Shown piece after piece: positions 10,525 to 18,964 of a DNA stretch of 64,000 nt. Below the pieces are notes generated by a model that worked only from the letters and a program-made list of their open reading frames with translations, was not told the origin of the DNA and made no database searches. Origin of the DNA: Pseudomonas sp. efr-133-TYG-5 (lineage in GTDB: Bacteria > Pseudomonadota > Gammaproteobacteria > Pseudomonadales > Pseudomonadaceae). The position numbers and the translations under genes were made by a program. Position 1 is the stretch's first letter, and the number at the start of each line of letters is the position of its first letter. The stretch spans positions 248,001-312,000 of the forward strand of contig NZ_JARVSM010000002.1 of the NCBI RefSeq assembly GCF_030209175.1, read 5' to 3'.

Positions 10525-10656
10525 CGGTGTGCTCCTGATCTAAAAGTCTGAAGATTCGCAGGCCGGCATTGTAACAGCAGGTTCCTGGCGACGCTTAGGC
10601 TGAATTATCGGGGATAACGATCAAAAAGTTTGATGACTCCCGGCCAGTGCAGATCG

Positions 10657-10749
10657 CTGTGAGAGAGAGCCTGCTCGCGAAGGCATCGGCACGTTCAAGC
10701 TCTGCGGGCCTGACCCGGCGCTTTCGCGAGCAGGCTCGCTCCCACAGGG
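10657..10749. repeat. REP pair (REPIN) upstream of ribA
   Basis: An imperfect left copy (CTGTGAGAGAGAGCCTGCTC then GCGAAGG) is followed by an inverted, well-conserved right copy (GCTTTCGCGAGCAGGCTCGC then TCCCACAGG). It sits in the 250-base gap between ribA and the periplasmic binding-protein gene, where nothing else coding is seen. Confidence 0.88.
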
Positions 10750-10777
10750 AGAACCGTGCTGGGCGCAACCTAAGTGT

Positions 10778-11521
10778 TCAGTTCGCCTCGAACGGATACG
10801 GCTGCTTCCATTTCTCGAAAATCGGTTTCAGCTCGCCGCTTTTCACCAGTTGCGCCATGCGCTGATCGTACAGCGCCATCAAGGCGCGGGCCTGCGGGGT
10901 ATCGGCGAAGCCGAGGAACAGCGGCAGCTCCGCCAGGTGCGAGTGGCGGTACTGCGTCGGATCCGCGGCATCCCTCAGCACCGCTTCGATTTCCGTCAGC
11001 GCATCGATGTAGTAATCCGCCCGGCCCTGCTTGAGCATCGACAGAATGCCGGTGCGCCGCTCGATCTGATTGTAGCGTTTGATGTTCGGCAGATAGTTTT
11101 CATAGCGATAGCCACGCACCCAGGCCAGCCGGTACTTGCCCAGCGTGGCCAGGGTGGGCGGCGGATTGCTGGCCAGGCCGAGGGCATAGATGTGGTCGGA
11201 GTCGAAATTCCAGTGCGGGTACAGCACCTGAGCGGCTTCGTCGCGATAGGAGCCGACCAGTGCGTCGACTTCCTTCAACTGCACCAGTCCCACCGAGCGG
11301 GTGTACGGCACGCTGCGGATGTCGAGTTTCACCCCGGCCGGCTCGAACACCTTGCGCAGGACGTCCCAGCCCAGGCCGTGGCCGTCGGCGGCGGTGTAGT
11401 CTTCCCAGTCTTCGCTGGCCAGGTGAATCACCGACGGTGGCGCATCCTCGGCCAGGACCTGCGCACTGCTCACGACACCGAGCAAGGTCAAAACCAGCAC
11501 CGCCAACCAGCGTCGAGCCAT
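10778..11521 (-). CDS. Periplasmic solute-binding protein (SBP family 3-like)
   Basis: A 247-residue protein with a signal peptide (WLAVLVLTLLGVVSSAQVLA). The body has the two-lobed amino-acid-binding-protein pattern: GLGWDVLRKVFEPAGVKLDI, VDALVGSYRDEA, the hinge and second lobe (RTGILSMLKQGRADYYIDAL), and a C-terminal helix LVKSGELKPIFEKWK typical of family 3 binding proteins. No permease or ATPase is nearby, so it is an orphan; such proteins in Pseudomonas can serve sensing as well as transport. The ligand is unknown. It lies 27 bases downstream of pgpA on the same strand. Confidence 0.85.
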   Translation of the reverse strand: MARRWLAVLVLTLLGVVSSAQVLAEDAPPSVIHLASEDWEDYTAADGHGLGWDVLRKVFEPAGVKLDIRSVPYTRSVGLVQLKEVDALVGSYRDEAAQVLYPHWNFDSDHIYALGLASNPPPTLATLGKYRLAWVRGYRYENYLPNIKRYNQIERRTGILSMLKQGRADYYIDALTEIEAVLRDAADPTQYRHSHLAELPLFLGFADTPQARALMALYDQRMAQLVKSGELKPIFEKWKQPYPFEAN

Positions 11522-11548
11522 CCCCAGTCCCTCAGCTACGCCCCGATA

Positions 11549-12052
11549 TCAGGTGAACATCCACACCAGGCCCTGCATGGCCAGCCAGGCGAAGACGCCG
11601 GCCAGGACGTCGTCGAGCATGATGCCGACACCGCCGTGCACATGCCGGTCGATCCAGCGGATCGGCCAGGGCTTGAGGATGTCGAAGAAGCGGAACACCA
11701 GGAACCCGGCCAGCAACCAGTACCAGCCTTCCGGCACCAGCCACAGGGTGATCCACATCCCGACCATCTCGTCCCAGACGATGCCTTCGTGGTCATGCAC
11801 GCGCAGATCGTCGGCGACCTTGCCGCACAGCCAGAAGCCGAACAGCATGGTGATGCCGAGCATCAGCCAGTAGCCCCAGTCGGGCAACATCTGCCATAAC
11901 GGAATAAAGGGTAGCGCAACCAACGAGCCCCAGGTGCCCGGCGCCTTGGGCAGCGTGCCCGAGCCGAAACCGAAGGCGAGGAAATGCCAGGGATTGCGCC
12001 AGACAGACGGCGGTACGAATTCGGCCGGAACCTGTTTCGGGTGATCTGTCAC
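11549..12052 (-). CDS. pgpA: Phosphatidylglycerophosphatase A
   Basis: A 167-residue inner-membrane phosphatase converting phosphatidylglycerol phosphate to phosphatidylglycerol. It shows the PgpA signature GSGTLPKAPGTWGSLVALP near the N-terminus, a catalytic acidic region VHDHEGIVWDEMVGMWITL, and the end motif IMLDDVLAGVFAWLAMQG. Several hydrophobic segments fit the membrane topology. It starts with GTG overlapping the thiL stop by 4 bases, the usual nusB-thiL-pgpA order. Confidence 0.96.
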   Translation of the reverse strand: MTDHPKQVPAEFVPPSVWRNPWHFLAFGFGSGTLPKAPGTWGSLVALPFIPLWQMLPDWGYWLMLGITMLFGFWLCGKVADDLRVHDHEGIVWDEMVGMWITLWLVPEGWYWLLAGFLVFRFFDILKPWPIRWIDRHVHGGVGIMLDDVLAGVFAWLAMQGLVWMFT

Positions 12053-13014
12053 GGTGTCTCCTGAAAATGTTGATAGCCGCGGATTTGCGGGGTGATGTCC
12101 TGTCCGTCGCGGTCCAGCAGCACCACGCCCTGCCCTTCGGCCACGCGCCCGATCACATGGATCGGCCAGCCGCCGGCCAGCAGCGCCGGCAATTCGACGG
12201 CCGGCAGGGTGAAAGCCAGCACGTAATCATCGCCACCGCTCAGCGCCGCACGTTCGGCGCCGCGTTGGCCGAGAAACGCCACCAGTGCATCCGACAACGG
12301 TACACGCTCGCGTTCAATTTCCAGGCGCACCCGCGACGCGAGGGCGATATGGCCGCAGTCGGCGAGCAGGCCGTCGGAGATGTCCAGCGCCGCGCTGGCC
12401 TTGCCGCGCAGCGCCTGGCCGAGGGCCAGTTGCGGTTGCGGCGACCAGTAATGCTCGAGCAATGGCTGGGCGACCGGCGCGTCGGCGCTGCGCTGACCGA
12501 GCACCAGCGGCAAGGCGCCGGCGGCATTTCCCAGCTCGCCGCCGACGCACAACAGATCGCCCGCTCGGGCGCCGCTGCGCATCAGGGCCTGGCCGGCCGG
12601 GACACGGCCGAAGACGGTAACGGTCAGGCTCAACGGCCCGCGTGTGGTGTCGCCGCCGACCAGCGCCACACCACAGCCCTGCGCCATGCGGTTCAAACCA
12701 CCGGCATAGGCTTGCAGCCAATCGGCGGTGACCTTGGGCAGTGTCAGGGCAAGGGTAAAGGCGACGGGCGTGGCGCCCATGGCGGCCAGATCGCTGACCG
12801 CCACGGCCAGCGAACGCTGACCGAGCAGATACGGATCGCAGGGGTCGGCGAAATGGACACCGGCCACCAGCGTATCGGTGGAAATCGCCAGCTGCTCCCC
12901 CGGGGGAAGCGCCAGCAGGGCGCAATCGTCACCGATCCCCAGGGCAACGCCCTCGCCGCCCTGCGCACAAGGCGCGGCGGCGAAGAAATTGCGGATCAGC
13001 TCAAACTCGCCCAT
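12049..13014 (-). CDS. thiL: Thiamine-monophosphate kinase
   Basis: A 321-residue ATP-dependent kinase making thiamine diphosphate, the cofactor of Dxs encoded in the same window. It has the PurM/ThiL layout: GEFELIRNFF at the start, GIGDDCALL, STDTLVAGVHF, the Ala-rich LAVAVSDLAAMGATP, then GGDTTRGPLSLTVTVFG and the C-terminal SGGDDYVLAFT. The length is normal. It lies 17 bases after nusB and is coupled to pgpA. Confidence 0.97.
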   Translation of the reverse strand: MGEFELIRNFFAAAPCAQGGEGVALGIGDDCALLALPPGEQLAISTDTLVAGVHFADPCDPYLLGQRSLAVAVSDLAAMGATPVAFTLALTLPKVTADWLQAYAGGLNRMAQGCGVALVGGDTTRGPLSLTVTVFGRVPAGQALMRSGARAGDLLCVGGELGNAAGALPLVLGQRSADAPVAQPLLEHYWSPQPQLALGQALRGKASAALDISDGLLADCGHIALASRVRLEIERERVPLSDALVAFLGQRGAERAALSGGDDYVLAFTLPAVELPALLAGGWPIHVIGRVAEGQGVVLLDRDGQDITPQIRGYQHFQETP

Positions 13015-13031
13015 TGGGTATCAAGCGCATT

Positions 13032-13532
13032 TCAGCGCTTGAACGCCTTCACTTCAGCTTCACGCAGACGCGGGGCCAGCTTGTCGAGCACGCCGTTGAC
13101 GAACTTGTGGCCATCGGTGGAACCGAAGACCTTGGCCAGTTCGATACCTTCGTTGATGACAACGCGGTACGGCACGTCGACGCGCTTGAGCAGCTCCCAG
13201 GTGGACAGGCGCAGAACCGCCAGTTCAACCGGGTCCAGCTCTTCGATCGCCAGGTCCAGGCAAGGCTTGAGCGCGGTGTCGATTTCCGTCTTGAACTGCG
13301 GAACCCCGTGCAGGATCTCGCGGAAGTAGGCGCCATCGACATCGGTGAAATCGTTATCAACGCGGAACTGCGCTTCGATCTCGTTCAGCGACTGCCGGGC
13401 CATGTGCCATTGGTACAGGGCCTGGGTCGCGAGCTGACGGGCTTCGCGGCGCTTGGCGCTTTTCGATGGCTTGCCGGCATCCGCAGGTTTCGGATCGCGC
13501 GGGTTGAAACGATCGCTATCGTCGCTAATCAC
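13032..13532 (-). CDS. nusB: Transcription antitermination factor NusB
   Basis: A 166-residue all-helical protein that binds boxA RNA with NusE (ribosomal protein S10) to protect rRNA transcription from termination. The conserved Arg-rich helix [18 protein letters not shown] is at residues 25-42, and the C-terminal signature [20 protein letters not shown] is complete. An N-terminal tail of about 20 residues precedes the domain. GTG is the start and overlaps the ribH stop by 4 bases. Confidence 0.97.
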   Translation of the reverse strand: MISDDSDRFNPRDPKPADAGKPSKSAKRREARQLATQALYQWHMARQSLNEIEAQFRVDNDFTDVDGAYFREILHGVPQFKTEIDTALKPCLDLAIEELDPVELAVLRLSTWELLKRVDVPYRVVINEGIELAKVFGSTDGHKFVNGVLDKLAPRLREAEVKAFKR

Positions 13533-14005
13533 TTGGCCTCCAACTGCGCCAGCAGGCTGACCATTTCCAGAGCGGACAGGGCAGCTTCAGCACCTTTGTT
13601 GCCGGCCTTGGTGCCGGAACGTTCGATGGCTTGCTCGATGGAATCGACGGTCAGGACGCCGAACGCGACCGGTACGCCGAACTCCATGGACACCTGGGCC
13701 AGGCCCTTGGTGCATTCGCCCGCCACGTATTCGAAGTGCGGAGTGCCGCCACGAATGACCGCGCCGAGGGCGATGATGGCTGCGAACTCGCCTTTCTGGG
13801 CGACTTTCTGCGCAACCAGCGGGATTTCGAAGGCGCCAGGTGCGCGGATGATGGTGATGTCGCTTTCGCTCACGCCGTGGCGAACCAGGGCATCAACTGC
13901 ACCGCTGACCAGGCTTTCAACCACGAAGCTGTTGAAACGGCCCACTACCAGAGCGTAGCGGCCTTTAGGGGCGATGAAGGTACCTTCGATGGTCTTCAGG
14001 GTCAT
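13529..14005 (-). CDS. ribH: 6,7-dimethyl-8-ribityllumazine synthase
   Basis: A 158-residue subunit of the lumazine synthase capsid, joining the pyrimidine product of RibD with the four-carbon unit from RibB. Motifs are [20 protein letters not shown], the substrate loop [14 protein letters not shown], and [20 protein letters not shown] with the catalytic His. It follows ribBA after a 91-base gap that carries a strong hairpin, and is coupled to nusB. Confidence 0.97.
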   Translation of the reverse strand: MTLKTIEGTFIAPKGRYALVVGRFNSFVVESLVSGAVDALVRHGVSESDITIIRAPGAFEIPLVAQKVAQKGEFAAIIALGAVIRGGTPHFEYVAGECTKGLAQVSMEFGVPVAFGVLTVDSIEQAIERSGTKAGNKGAEAALSALEMVSLLAQLEAK

Positions 14006-14027
14006 TCGTCAGATCTCTTAAAGAGCC

Positions 14028-14050
14028 GGGACGCGTCTGCTACGCGTCCC
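14028..14050 (-). other. Hairpin in the ribBA-ribH intergenic gap
   Basis: GGGACGCGT at 14028-14036 pairs perfectly with ACGCGTCCC at 14042-14050 around a 5-base loop. It is not followed by a clear T run on the minus strand, so it is more likely an RNA-stability or attenuating element than a strong intrinsic terminator. It separates ribBA from the otherwise tightly packed ribH-nusB-thiL-pgpA genes. Confidence 0.55.
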
Positions 14051-14096
14051 TCAGTGATTTATTTGCCGCGAATTCGGGTCCGGAAACAACCGGTCA

Positions 14097-15188
14097 TTAT
14101 TCGGAGGGCACGTATTCTACAACTTCCAGATCGAAACCGGATATCGCATTGAATTTCATCGGTGCCGACATCAGGCGCATTTTGCGCACGCCGAGGTCGC
14201 GCAGGATCTGCGAACCGGCACCGACAATGCTGTAGGTGGTCGGTTTTTTCACCGCGGCCTGATCGGCGGTTTCGCGAATGTGCGCCAGCAGCACGTCACC
14301 GTCGAGCGGGTGACCGAGCAGCAGCACCACCCCGCTACCGGCCTCGGCCACCGCTGCCATGGCCGCGCGCAGGCTCCAGCGCCCCGGTTGCTTGACCATC
14401 AGCAGGTCGCGCAGCGGATCCATGTTGTGCACGCGCACCAGGGTCGGCTCTTCGGCGCAGACAGTGCCCAGGGTCAGGGCCATGTGCACGTCGCCTTCCA
14501 CGGAATCACGATAGGTCACCAGGTTGAATTGGCCCAGTTCGCTGTCCAGTGGCTGCTCGGCAATCCGCTGAACGGTACGTTCGTGGATCATCCGGTAGTG
14601 GATCAGGTCGGCGATGGTGCCGATCTTGATGTTGTGTTCGGCCGCGAACGCTTCCAGTTCGGCGCGCCGGGACATGGTGCCGTCGTCGTTCATCACTTCG
14701 CAGATCACACCGCTCGGCTCGAAACCGGCCATGCGCGCCAGATCGCAAGCGGCTTCCGTGTGGCCGGCACGGGCCAGGGTGCCGCCGGCCTGCGCCATCA
14801 GCGGGAAGATGTGGCCCGGGCTGACGATGTCTTCAGCCTTGGCGTCTTTTGCTGCAGCCGCCTGCACGGTGCGCGCACGGTCAGCGGCGGAGATACCGGT
14901 GGTCACGCCTTCGGCGGCTTCGATCGATACGGTGAACTTGGTGCCGAAACCGGAGCCATTGCGCGGTGCCATCAGTGGCAGCTTGAGCAGTTCGCAGCGT
15001 TCGCGGCTCATCGGCATGCAGATCAGGCCGCGGGCGTGCTTGGCCATGAAGTTGATGTGCTCGGCCTTGCAGCATTCGGCGGCCATGATCAGGTCGCCTT
15101 CGTTCTCGCGGTCTTCGTCATCCATGAGGATGACCATCTTGCCTTGGCGGATGTCTTCAACCAGTTCTTCGATGCTATTGAGCGCCAC
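14097..15188 (-). CDS. ribBA: 3,4-dihydroxy-2-butanone 4-phosphate synthase with degenerate GTP cyclohydrolase II-like domain
   Basis: A 363-residue two-domain protein. The start is GTG at 15188 (ALNSIEELVEDIRQGKMVI), preceded by AAGGGGG; longer frames would overlap ribE. The RibB domain (1-200) is intact: DDEDRENEGDLI for Mg2+/substrate, GLICMPMSRERC, RAGHTEAACDLARMAG and the EVMNDDGTM strand. The second domain is RibA-shaped, but the segment after VRVH reads NMDPLRDLLMVKQPGRWSL, with none of the three zinc cysteines of GTP cyclohydrolase II. The real GTP cyclohydrolase is therefore probably the separate ribA, and this domain is structural or regulatory. Confidence 0.93.
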   Translation of the reverse strand: MALNSIEELVEDIRQGKMVILMDDEDRENEGDLIMAAECCKAEHINFMAKHARGLICMPMSRERCELLKLPLMAPRNGSGFGTKFTVSIEAAEGVTTGISAADRARTVQAAAAKDAKAEDIVSPGHIFPLMAQAGGTLARAGHTEAACDLARMAGFEPSGVICEVMNDDGTMSRRAELEAFAAEHNIKIGTIADLIHYRMIHERTVQRIAEQPLDSELGQFNLVTYRDSVEGDVHMALTLGTVCAEEPTLVRVHNMDPLRDLLMVKQPGRWSLRAAMAAVAEAGSGVVLLLGHPLDGDVLLAHIRETADQAAVKKPTTYSIVGAGSQILRDLGVRKMRLMSAPMKFNAISGFDLEVVEYVPSE

Positions 15189-15204
15189 AAGGCACCCCCT
15201 TCGG

Positions 15205-15870
15205 TCAGGATTTGAGATAGCCGTTGGCGGCCAGAAAGCTTTCAGTGATCGTGCCAGCGGATGCAGGCTCTGCGGCCTTGTCACCCATCAACAGGCGCTC
15301 CAGATAACGCGCCAGCAGGTCGACCTCCAGGTTCACCCGGCGGCCCGGTTTGTAGGACGCCATGATGGTTTCGCTGAGGGTGTGCGGAATGATCGTCAGG
15401 AGGAATTCGGCGCCATCGACCGCGTTCACCGTCAGGCTGGTGCCGTCGACGGTGATCGAGCCTTTGTGGGCGATGTACTTGGCCAATTCCTTCGGCGCGC
15501 GAATGCGAAATTCCACGGCGCGGGCGTTATCGCTGCGCGCTACCACTTCGCCGACACCGTCGACGTGACCGCTGACCAGATGCCCGCCGAGACGGGTGGT
15601 CGGGGTCAGGGCCTTTTCCAGGTTGACCGGGCTGCCGCTTTTCAGGTCATTCATGGCCGTGCAGTCGAGGGTTTCGCGGCTGACGTCGGCGGCGAAGCCG
15701 TCGCCCGGCAGCTCGACGGCGGTCAGGCACACGCCGTTGACCGCGATGCTGTCGCCGAGTTTGACGTCGCTCAGGTCGAGCTTGCCGGTTTCGACATGCA
15801 CCCGCACGTCACCGCCCTTGGGGGTCAGTGCGCGGATACTGCCGATGGATTCGATGATGCCGGTAAACAT
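15205..15870 (-). CDS. ribE: Riboflavin synthase, alpha subunit
   Basis: A 221-residue protein made of two repeated lumazine-binding domains. The first begins MFTGIIESIGSI, with KLGDSIAVNGVCLTAVEL. The second has TRLGGHLVSGHVDGVGEV and KGSITVDGTSLTVNAVDG. It dismutates two lumazines to riboflavin. The length and repeat structure are standard. It lies between ribD (47 bases upstream) and ribBA (16 bases downstream). Confidence 0.97.
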   Translation of the reverse strand: MFTGIIESIGSIRALTPKGGDVRVHVETGKLDLSDVKLGDSIAVNGVCLTAVELPGDGFAADVSRETLDCTAMNDLKSGSPVNLEKALTPTTRLGGHLVSGHVDGVGEVVARSDNARAVEFRIRAPKELAKYIAHKGSITVDGTSLTVNAVDGAEFLLTIIPHTLSETIMASYKPGRRVNLEVDLLARYLERLLMGDKAAEPASAGTITESFLAANGYLKS

Positions 15871-15917
15871 GGGGTTCTCCTCGAGAACAAGGCCAGCGCA
15901 AATACGATGGCCGGGAA

Positions 15918-17051
15918 TTATACGCTCGCCGAAACGACTGGCGTCGCAGTGACTCGCCAGTCATCGCCAACCGCGCGGATTTCAGTGATTTTCAGCTCAG
16001 GCGCGTCCTTCATGTACGCCAGCGGCCAGTCCAGCAGCGGCCGCCCCGTGGAGCCAAGGAACCTGCCGGCCATGAAGATCACGAACTCGTCGACCAGACC
16101 GCGCTGGGCAAACGCGCCGGCCAGTCGCGGACCGGCCTCGACCAGCACTTCGTTGACGCCGCGGTTGGCCAGTTCGATGAGCAGTTGGTGCAGGTCGACC
16201 TGGCCGTCATCACCCGGCACGATCAGGCATTCCGGGCCATTGGCGTATTGCTCTTCGACCGCCATGCACGTCGCGACCAGCGCCGGTCCGGCCTTGAAGA
16301 ACGGCGCGTCCAGCGGCACCCGCAGGCGCCCGTCGATCAGCACCCGCAGCGGCGGACGGCTCATGGCCAGTGCGGTCTGTTCGGCATCCAGGCCTAGTTC
16401 GTCGGCGCGCACGGTCAGGCGTGCGCCGTCGGCCAGCACGGTGTCGGCGCCGGTCAGCACCACGGCGGCCTGTGCGCGCAGCCGCTGCACTGCGGAACGC
16501 GCGGCCGGGCCGGTGATCCACTGGCTCTCGCCGCTTTCCATCGCCGTGCGACCGTCAAGACTCATCGCCAGTTTGACCCGCACGAACGGCAAGCCGTGTT
16601 CCATGCGCTTGAGGAAGCCTTGATTGAGTTTGCGCGCCTCGGCTTCGAGCACGCCGCTTTCGCTGGCGATCCCGGCATCCGCCAGCCGCTGCAGACCGCG
16701 CCCGGCCACCTGCGGGTTCGGGTCGCGCATCGCCGCCACCACGCGAGCGACCCCGGCATTCACCAGCGCATCGGCACACGGCGGCGTGCGGCCATGGTGG
16801 CTGCACGGTTCGAGGGTGACGTAGGCGGTAGCGCCCCGGGCCTGTTCGCCGGCGGCGCGCAGGGCGTGGACTTCGGCGTGCGGTTCGCCGGCGCGCTCGT
16901 GCCAGCCTTCGCCGACGATCTGTCCGTCGCGCACGATCACACAGCCGACCCGCGGATTGGGGTGCGTGGTGTAGTGACCCTTGCGCGCCAGCTCCAGGGC
17001 ACGGGCCATGAAGTGCGCGTCGAGGATGGCCTGCTCGGCGGTGGTGGTCAT
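15918..17051 (-). CDS. ribD: Bifunctional diaminohydroxyphosphoribosylaminopyrimidine deaminase / 5-amino-6-(5-phosphoribosylamino)uracil reductase
   Basis: A 377-residue two-domain riboflavin enzyme. The deaminase half carries the zinc motif H58-A-E60 ([11 protein letters not shown]) and the cysteine pair C83/C92 in [11 protein letters not shown]. The reductase half begins around 150 with [20 protein letters not shown] and has the [15 protein letters not shown] and NADPH-site [13 protein letters not shown] segments. It overlaps the nrdR stop by 4 bases. Confidence 0.97.
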   Translation of the reverse strand: MTTTAEQAILDAHFMARALELARKGHYTTHPNPRVGCVIVRDGQIVGEGWHERAGEPHAEVHALRAAGEQARGATAYVTLEPCSHHGRTPPCADALVNAGVARVVAAMRDPNPQVAGRGLQRLADAGIASESGVLEAEARKLNQGFLKRMEHGLPFVRVKLAMSLDGRTAMESGESQWITGPAARSAVQRLRAQAAVVLTGADTVLADGARLTVRADELGLDAEQTALAMSRPPLRVLIDGRLRVPLDAPFFKAGPALVATCMAVEEQYANGPECLIVPGDDGQVDLHQLLIELANRGVNEVLVEAGPRLAGAFAQRGLVDEFVIFMAGRFLGSTGRPLLDWPLAYMKDAPELKITEIRAVGDDWRVTATPVVSASV

Positions 17052-17512
17052 TCTTTCACCGGCTCGCGGGCGAGACGGTCGATCTCTTCGCGGAACTCGT
17101 TGAGGTCCTGGAAGCGCCGATACACCGAAGCGAAACGGATATAGGCGACTTCATCGAGTTTCTGCAGCTCGGCCATCACCAGTTCGCCGACCACGAGGGA
17201 CTTGACCTCGCGCTCGCCGGTGGCGCGCAGCTTGTGTTTGATGTGAACCAGCGAGGACTCGAGACGCTCGACGCTCACCGGACGTTTTTCCAGGGCGCGC
17301 TGCATGCCGGCGCGGAGTTTTTCTTCGTCGAACGGCTGGCGGCTGCCATCGGTTTTGATCAGGCGCGGCAACACCAGTTCGGCCGTCTCGAACGTCGTGA
17401 AACGTTCGCCGCAGGCCAGGCATTCACGCCGGCGGCGCACCTGTTCGCCCTCGGCGACCAGACGCGAGTCGATGACCTTGGTGTCGTTGGCACCGCAGAA
17501 GGGACAGTGCAT
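17048..17512 (-). CDS. nrdR: Transcriptional repressor NrdR
   Basis: A 154-residue repressor of ribonucleotide reductase genes. The start MHCPFCG is chosen because the zinc ribbon must begin there: C3, C6, C31 and C34 (ECLACGERF). The ATP-cone domain follows ([20 protein letters not shown], then [20 protein letters not shown]), where ATP/dATP is sensed. It heads the minus-strand nrdR-ribD-ribE-ribBA run and is divergent from the lipoprotein gene. Confidence 0.97.
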   Translation of the reverse strand: MHCPFCGANDTKVIDSRLVAEGEQVRRRRECLACGERFTTFETAELVLPRLIKTDGSRQPFDEEKLRAGMQRALEKRPVSVERLESSLVHIKHKLRATGEREVKSLVVGELVMAELQKLDEVAYIRFASVYRRFQDLNEFREEIDRLAREPVKE

Positions 17513-17640
17513 GGTGGCTGGCAACAAAAAATGGGAGGGCCATGGTAGCGCATCCCGGTGGCAAGACAAGCCATAGGGTTTGCGGTATACAGACTGGCAT
17601 GATCGTTTGATCCATGGATTTCATTCTGCCGGAGCCGCCA

Positions 17641-18105
17641 ATGCCTTTACGTCCGCTCGTTTTGCTCAGCCTTTGCACCTTGCTGGTGGCCTGTGGCAGC
17701 GACGCGCCCAAGCCCCAGCCGCCGACACCCGGCCCGGCGCCGCAGCAGGCGCAGAAAAAAGCCAGGGAGGCCGCCGACCTCGGCCCGCTGCCGGCCTATC
17801 AACGCGAACTGAGCGGCACCCTGCAAGGCGTCCCGGCCGGCGCCGAAGTCGAACTGGCGCTGCTGGTCATCGACGACAAGGATCGCCCGCAGCAATTGCT
17901 CGCCAGTTCCAGCCTGATCGGCACCAACCAGGTCCTGCCGTTCCGCCTGCGTTTCAATCCGGAAGCGTTCCCCGCTGGCGCACGGGTCGAGTTGCGCGGT
18001 CGTGCCACGCAGTCCGGCCAGCTGATTCTGCACCTGCCGTCGCAAACCATCACCCAGCCAACCACCCAGGCGCTGGGCCAGCTGCAGTTTGTCAAAGCCC
18101 CATGA
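17641..18105 (+). CDS. YbaY-family lipoprotein
   Basis: A 154-residue lipoprotein. The start at 17641 gives a signal peptide with the lipobox LLVAC, so C18 is the lipidated residue; the next residues are Gly-Ser-Asp, and the Asp at +3 does not force inner-membrane retention. A Pro-rich linker follows (KPQPPTPGPAPQQ), then a beta-rich domain (LSGTLQGVPAGAEVELALLV, LPFRLRFNPEAFPAGARVEL) like YbaY/YscW lipoproteins. Function is unknown. It overlaps the methyltransferase start by 4 bases. Confidence 0.85.
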   Translation: MPLRPLVLLSLCTLLVACGSDAPKPQPPTPGPAPQQAQKKAREAADLGPLPAYQRELSGTLQGVPAGAEVELALLVIDDKDRPQQLLASSSLIGTNQVLPFRLRFNPEAFPAGARVELRGRATQSGQLILHLPSQTITQPTTQALGQLQFVKAP

Positions 18106-18758
18106 CGGCACCGCTCGACCTGCAGCAGGCGTTAGCTGAATTGCTCGGTGACGCGCGGCTCAAGGCCTGCGCGTTGCCGGGCACCGATTTGCAGTTGTGG
18201 CTGATCGACGGCGACAACATGGCTCGCGAATTCAGCCCCGACGAAACCCGACGCATCCTCCACGAGCCGCCGTACTGGAGTTTCTGCTGGGCCAGCGGCC
18301 TGGCGGTGGCGCGCTACCTGGCGGCGTTTCCGCAGTGGGTGCGCGGCAAACGCGTGCTGGATTTCGGCGCCGGCTCCGGGATTGCCGGGATCGCCGCGGT
18401 CAAGGCCGGTGCGCTGGAAGTGGTGGCGTGTGATCTCGATCCGCTGGCGATTGCCGCGTGCCGGGCGAATGCCGCGCTCAATGGCGTGCAGATGAGCTAT
18501 TCAACAGACTTCTTCGCCGAGCGCGACCGCTTCGATCTGATCCTGGTCGCGGACGTGTTGTACGACCGTGAGAACCTGCCGCTGCTCGATGCCTTTCTCA
18601 GCCGGGGGCGCGAGGCGCTGGTGGCGGATTCACGGGTGCGGGATTTCCGCCATCCGCTGTACGAGCGCATCGAAATGCTCGAGGCGATGACCTTGCCGGA
18701 TCTGGCGGAACCGGAAGAGTTTCGGCATGTGAGCCTGTATCACGCACGGCGTAACTGA
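18102..18758 (+). CDS. Class I SAM-dependent methyltransferase (METTL20/nicotinamide N-methyltransferase-like)
   Basis: A 218-residue protein. The ATG at 18102 is set by the ATGA overlap with the lipoprotein gene. SAM motif I is VLDFGAGSGIAGIAA (about 85-99), followed by the acidic strand VVACDLDPLAIAACRANA and the post-motif region FDLILVADVLYDRENLPLLD. The upstream PPYWSFCWASGLAVARYL matches the lysine-methyltransferase group that includes ETFB lysine methyltransferase. The substrate is not established. Confidence 0.85.
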   Translation: MTAPLDLQQALAELLGDARLKACALPGTDLQLWLIDGDNMAREFSPDETRRILHEPPYWSFCWASGLAVARYLAAFPQWVRGKRVLDFGAGSGIAGIAAVKAGALEVVACDLDPLAIAACRANAALNGVQMSYSTDFFAERDRFDLILVADVLYDRENLPLLDAFLSRGREALVADSRVRDFRHPLYERIEMLEAMTLPDLAEPEEFRHVSLYHARRN

Positions 18759-18841
18759 AATGGTTGAAAGATCGCAGCCTTCGGCAGCTACTGCAGTGGC
18801 CGAGTCGAACCGAGGTTTTGCGCACAACACAGCCCCCCCCC

Positions 18842-18866
18842 GTGGGAGCGGGCTTGCCCGCGAAGG
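18842..18866. repeat. Single REP element
   Basis: One copy of the GTGGGAGCGGGCTTGCCCGC type, directly preceded by a run of nine C residues (18832 onwards). No inverted partner is evident within the following 100 bases, so this is a REP singlet between the methyltransferase gene and the thioredoxin gene. Confidence 0.8.
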
Positions 18867-18964
18867 CGTCCTGTCAGGCAACATGTCTCTAAACTTGCCC
18901 GCGCTTCCGGCCACCCCCCGCCAAGCCGTATAGTTGCCCCATCCACGCTTCTACGAGATCCCCC

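Noticed and set aside
15189-15204. FMN riboswitch in front of ribBA
   Set aside because: Only 16 bases separate ribE and ribBA, and no RFN-type element was seen in the rib run.
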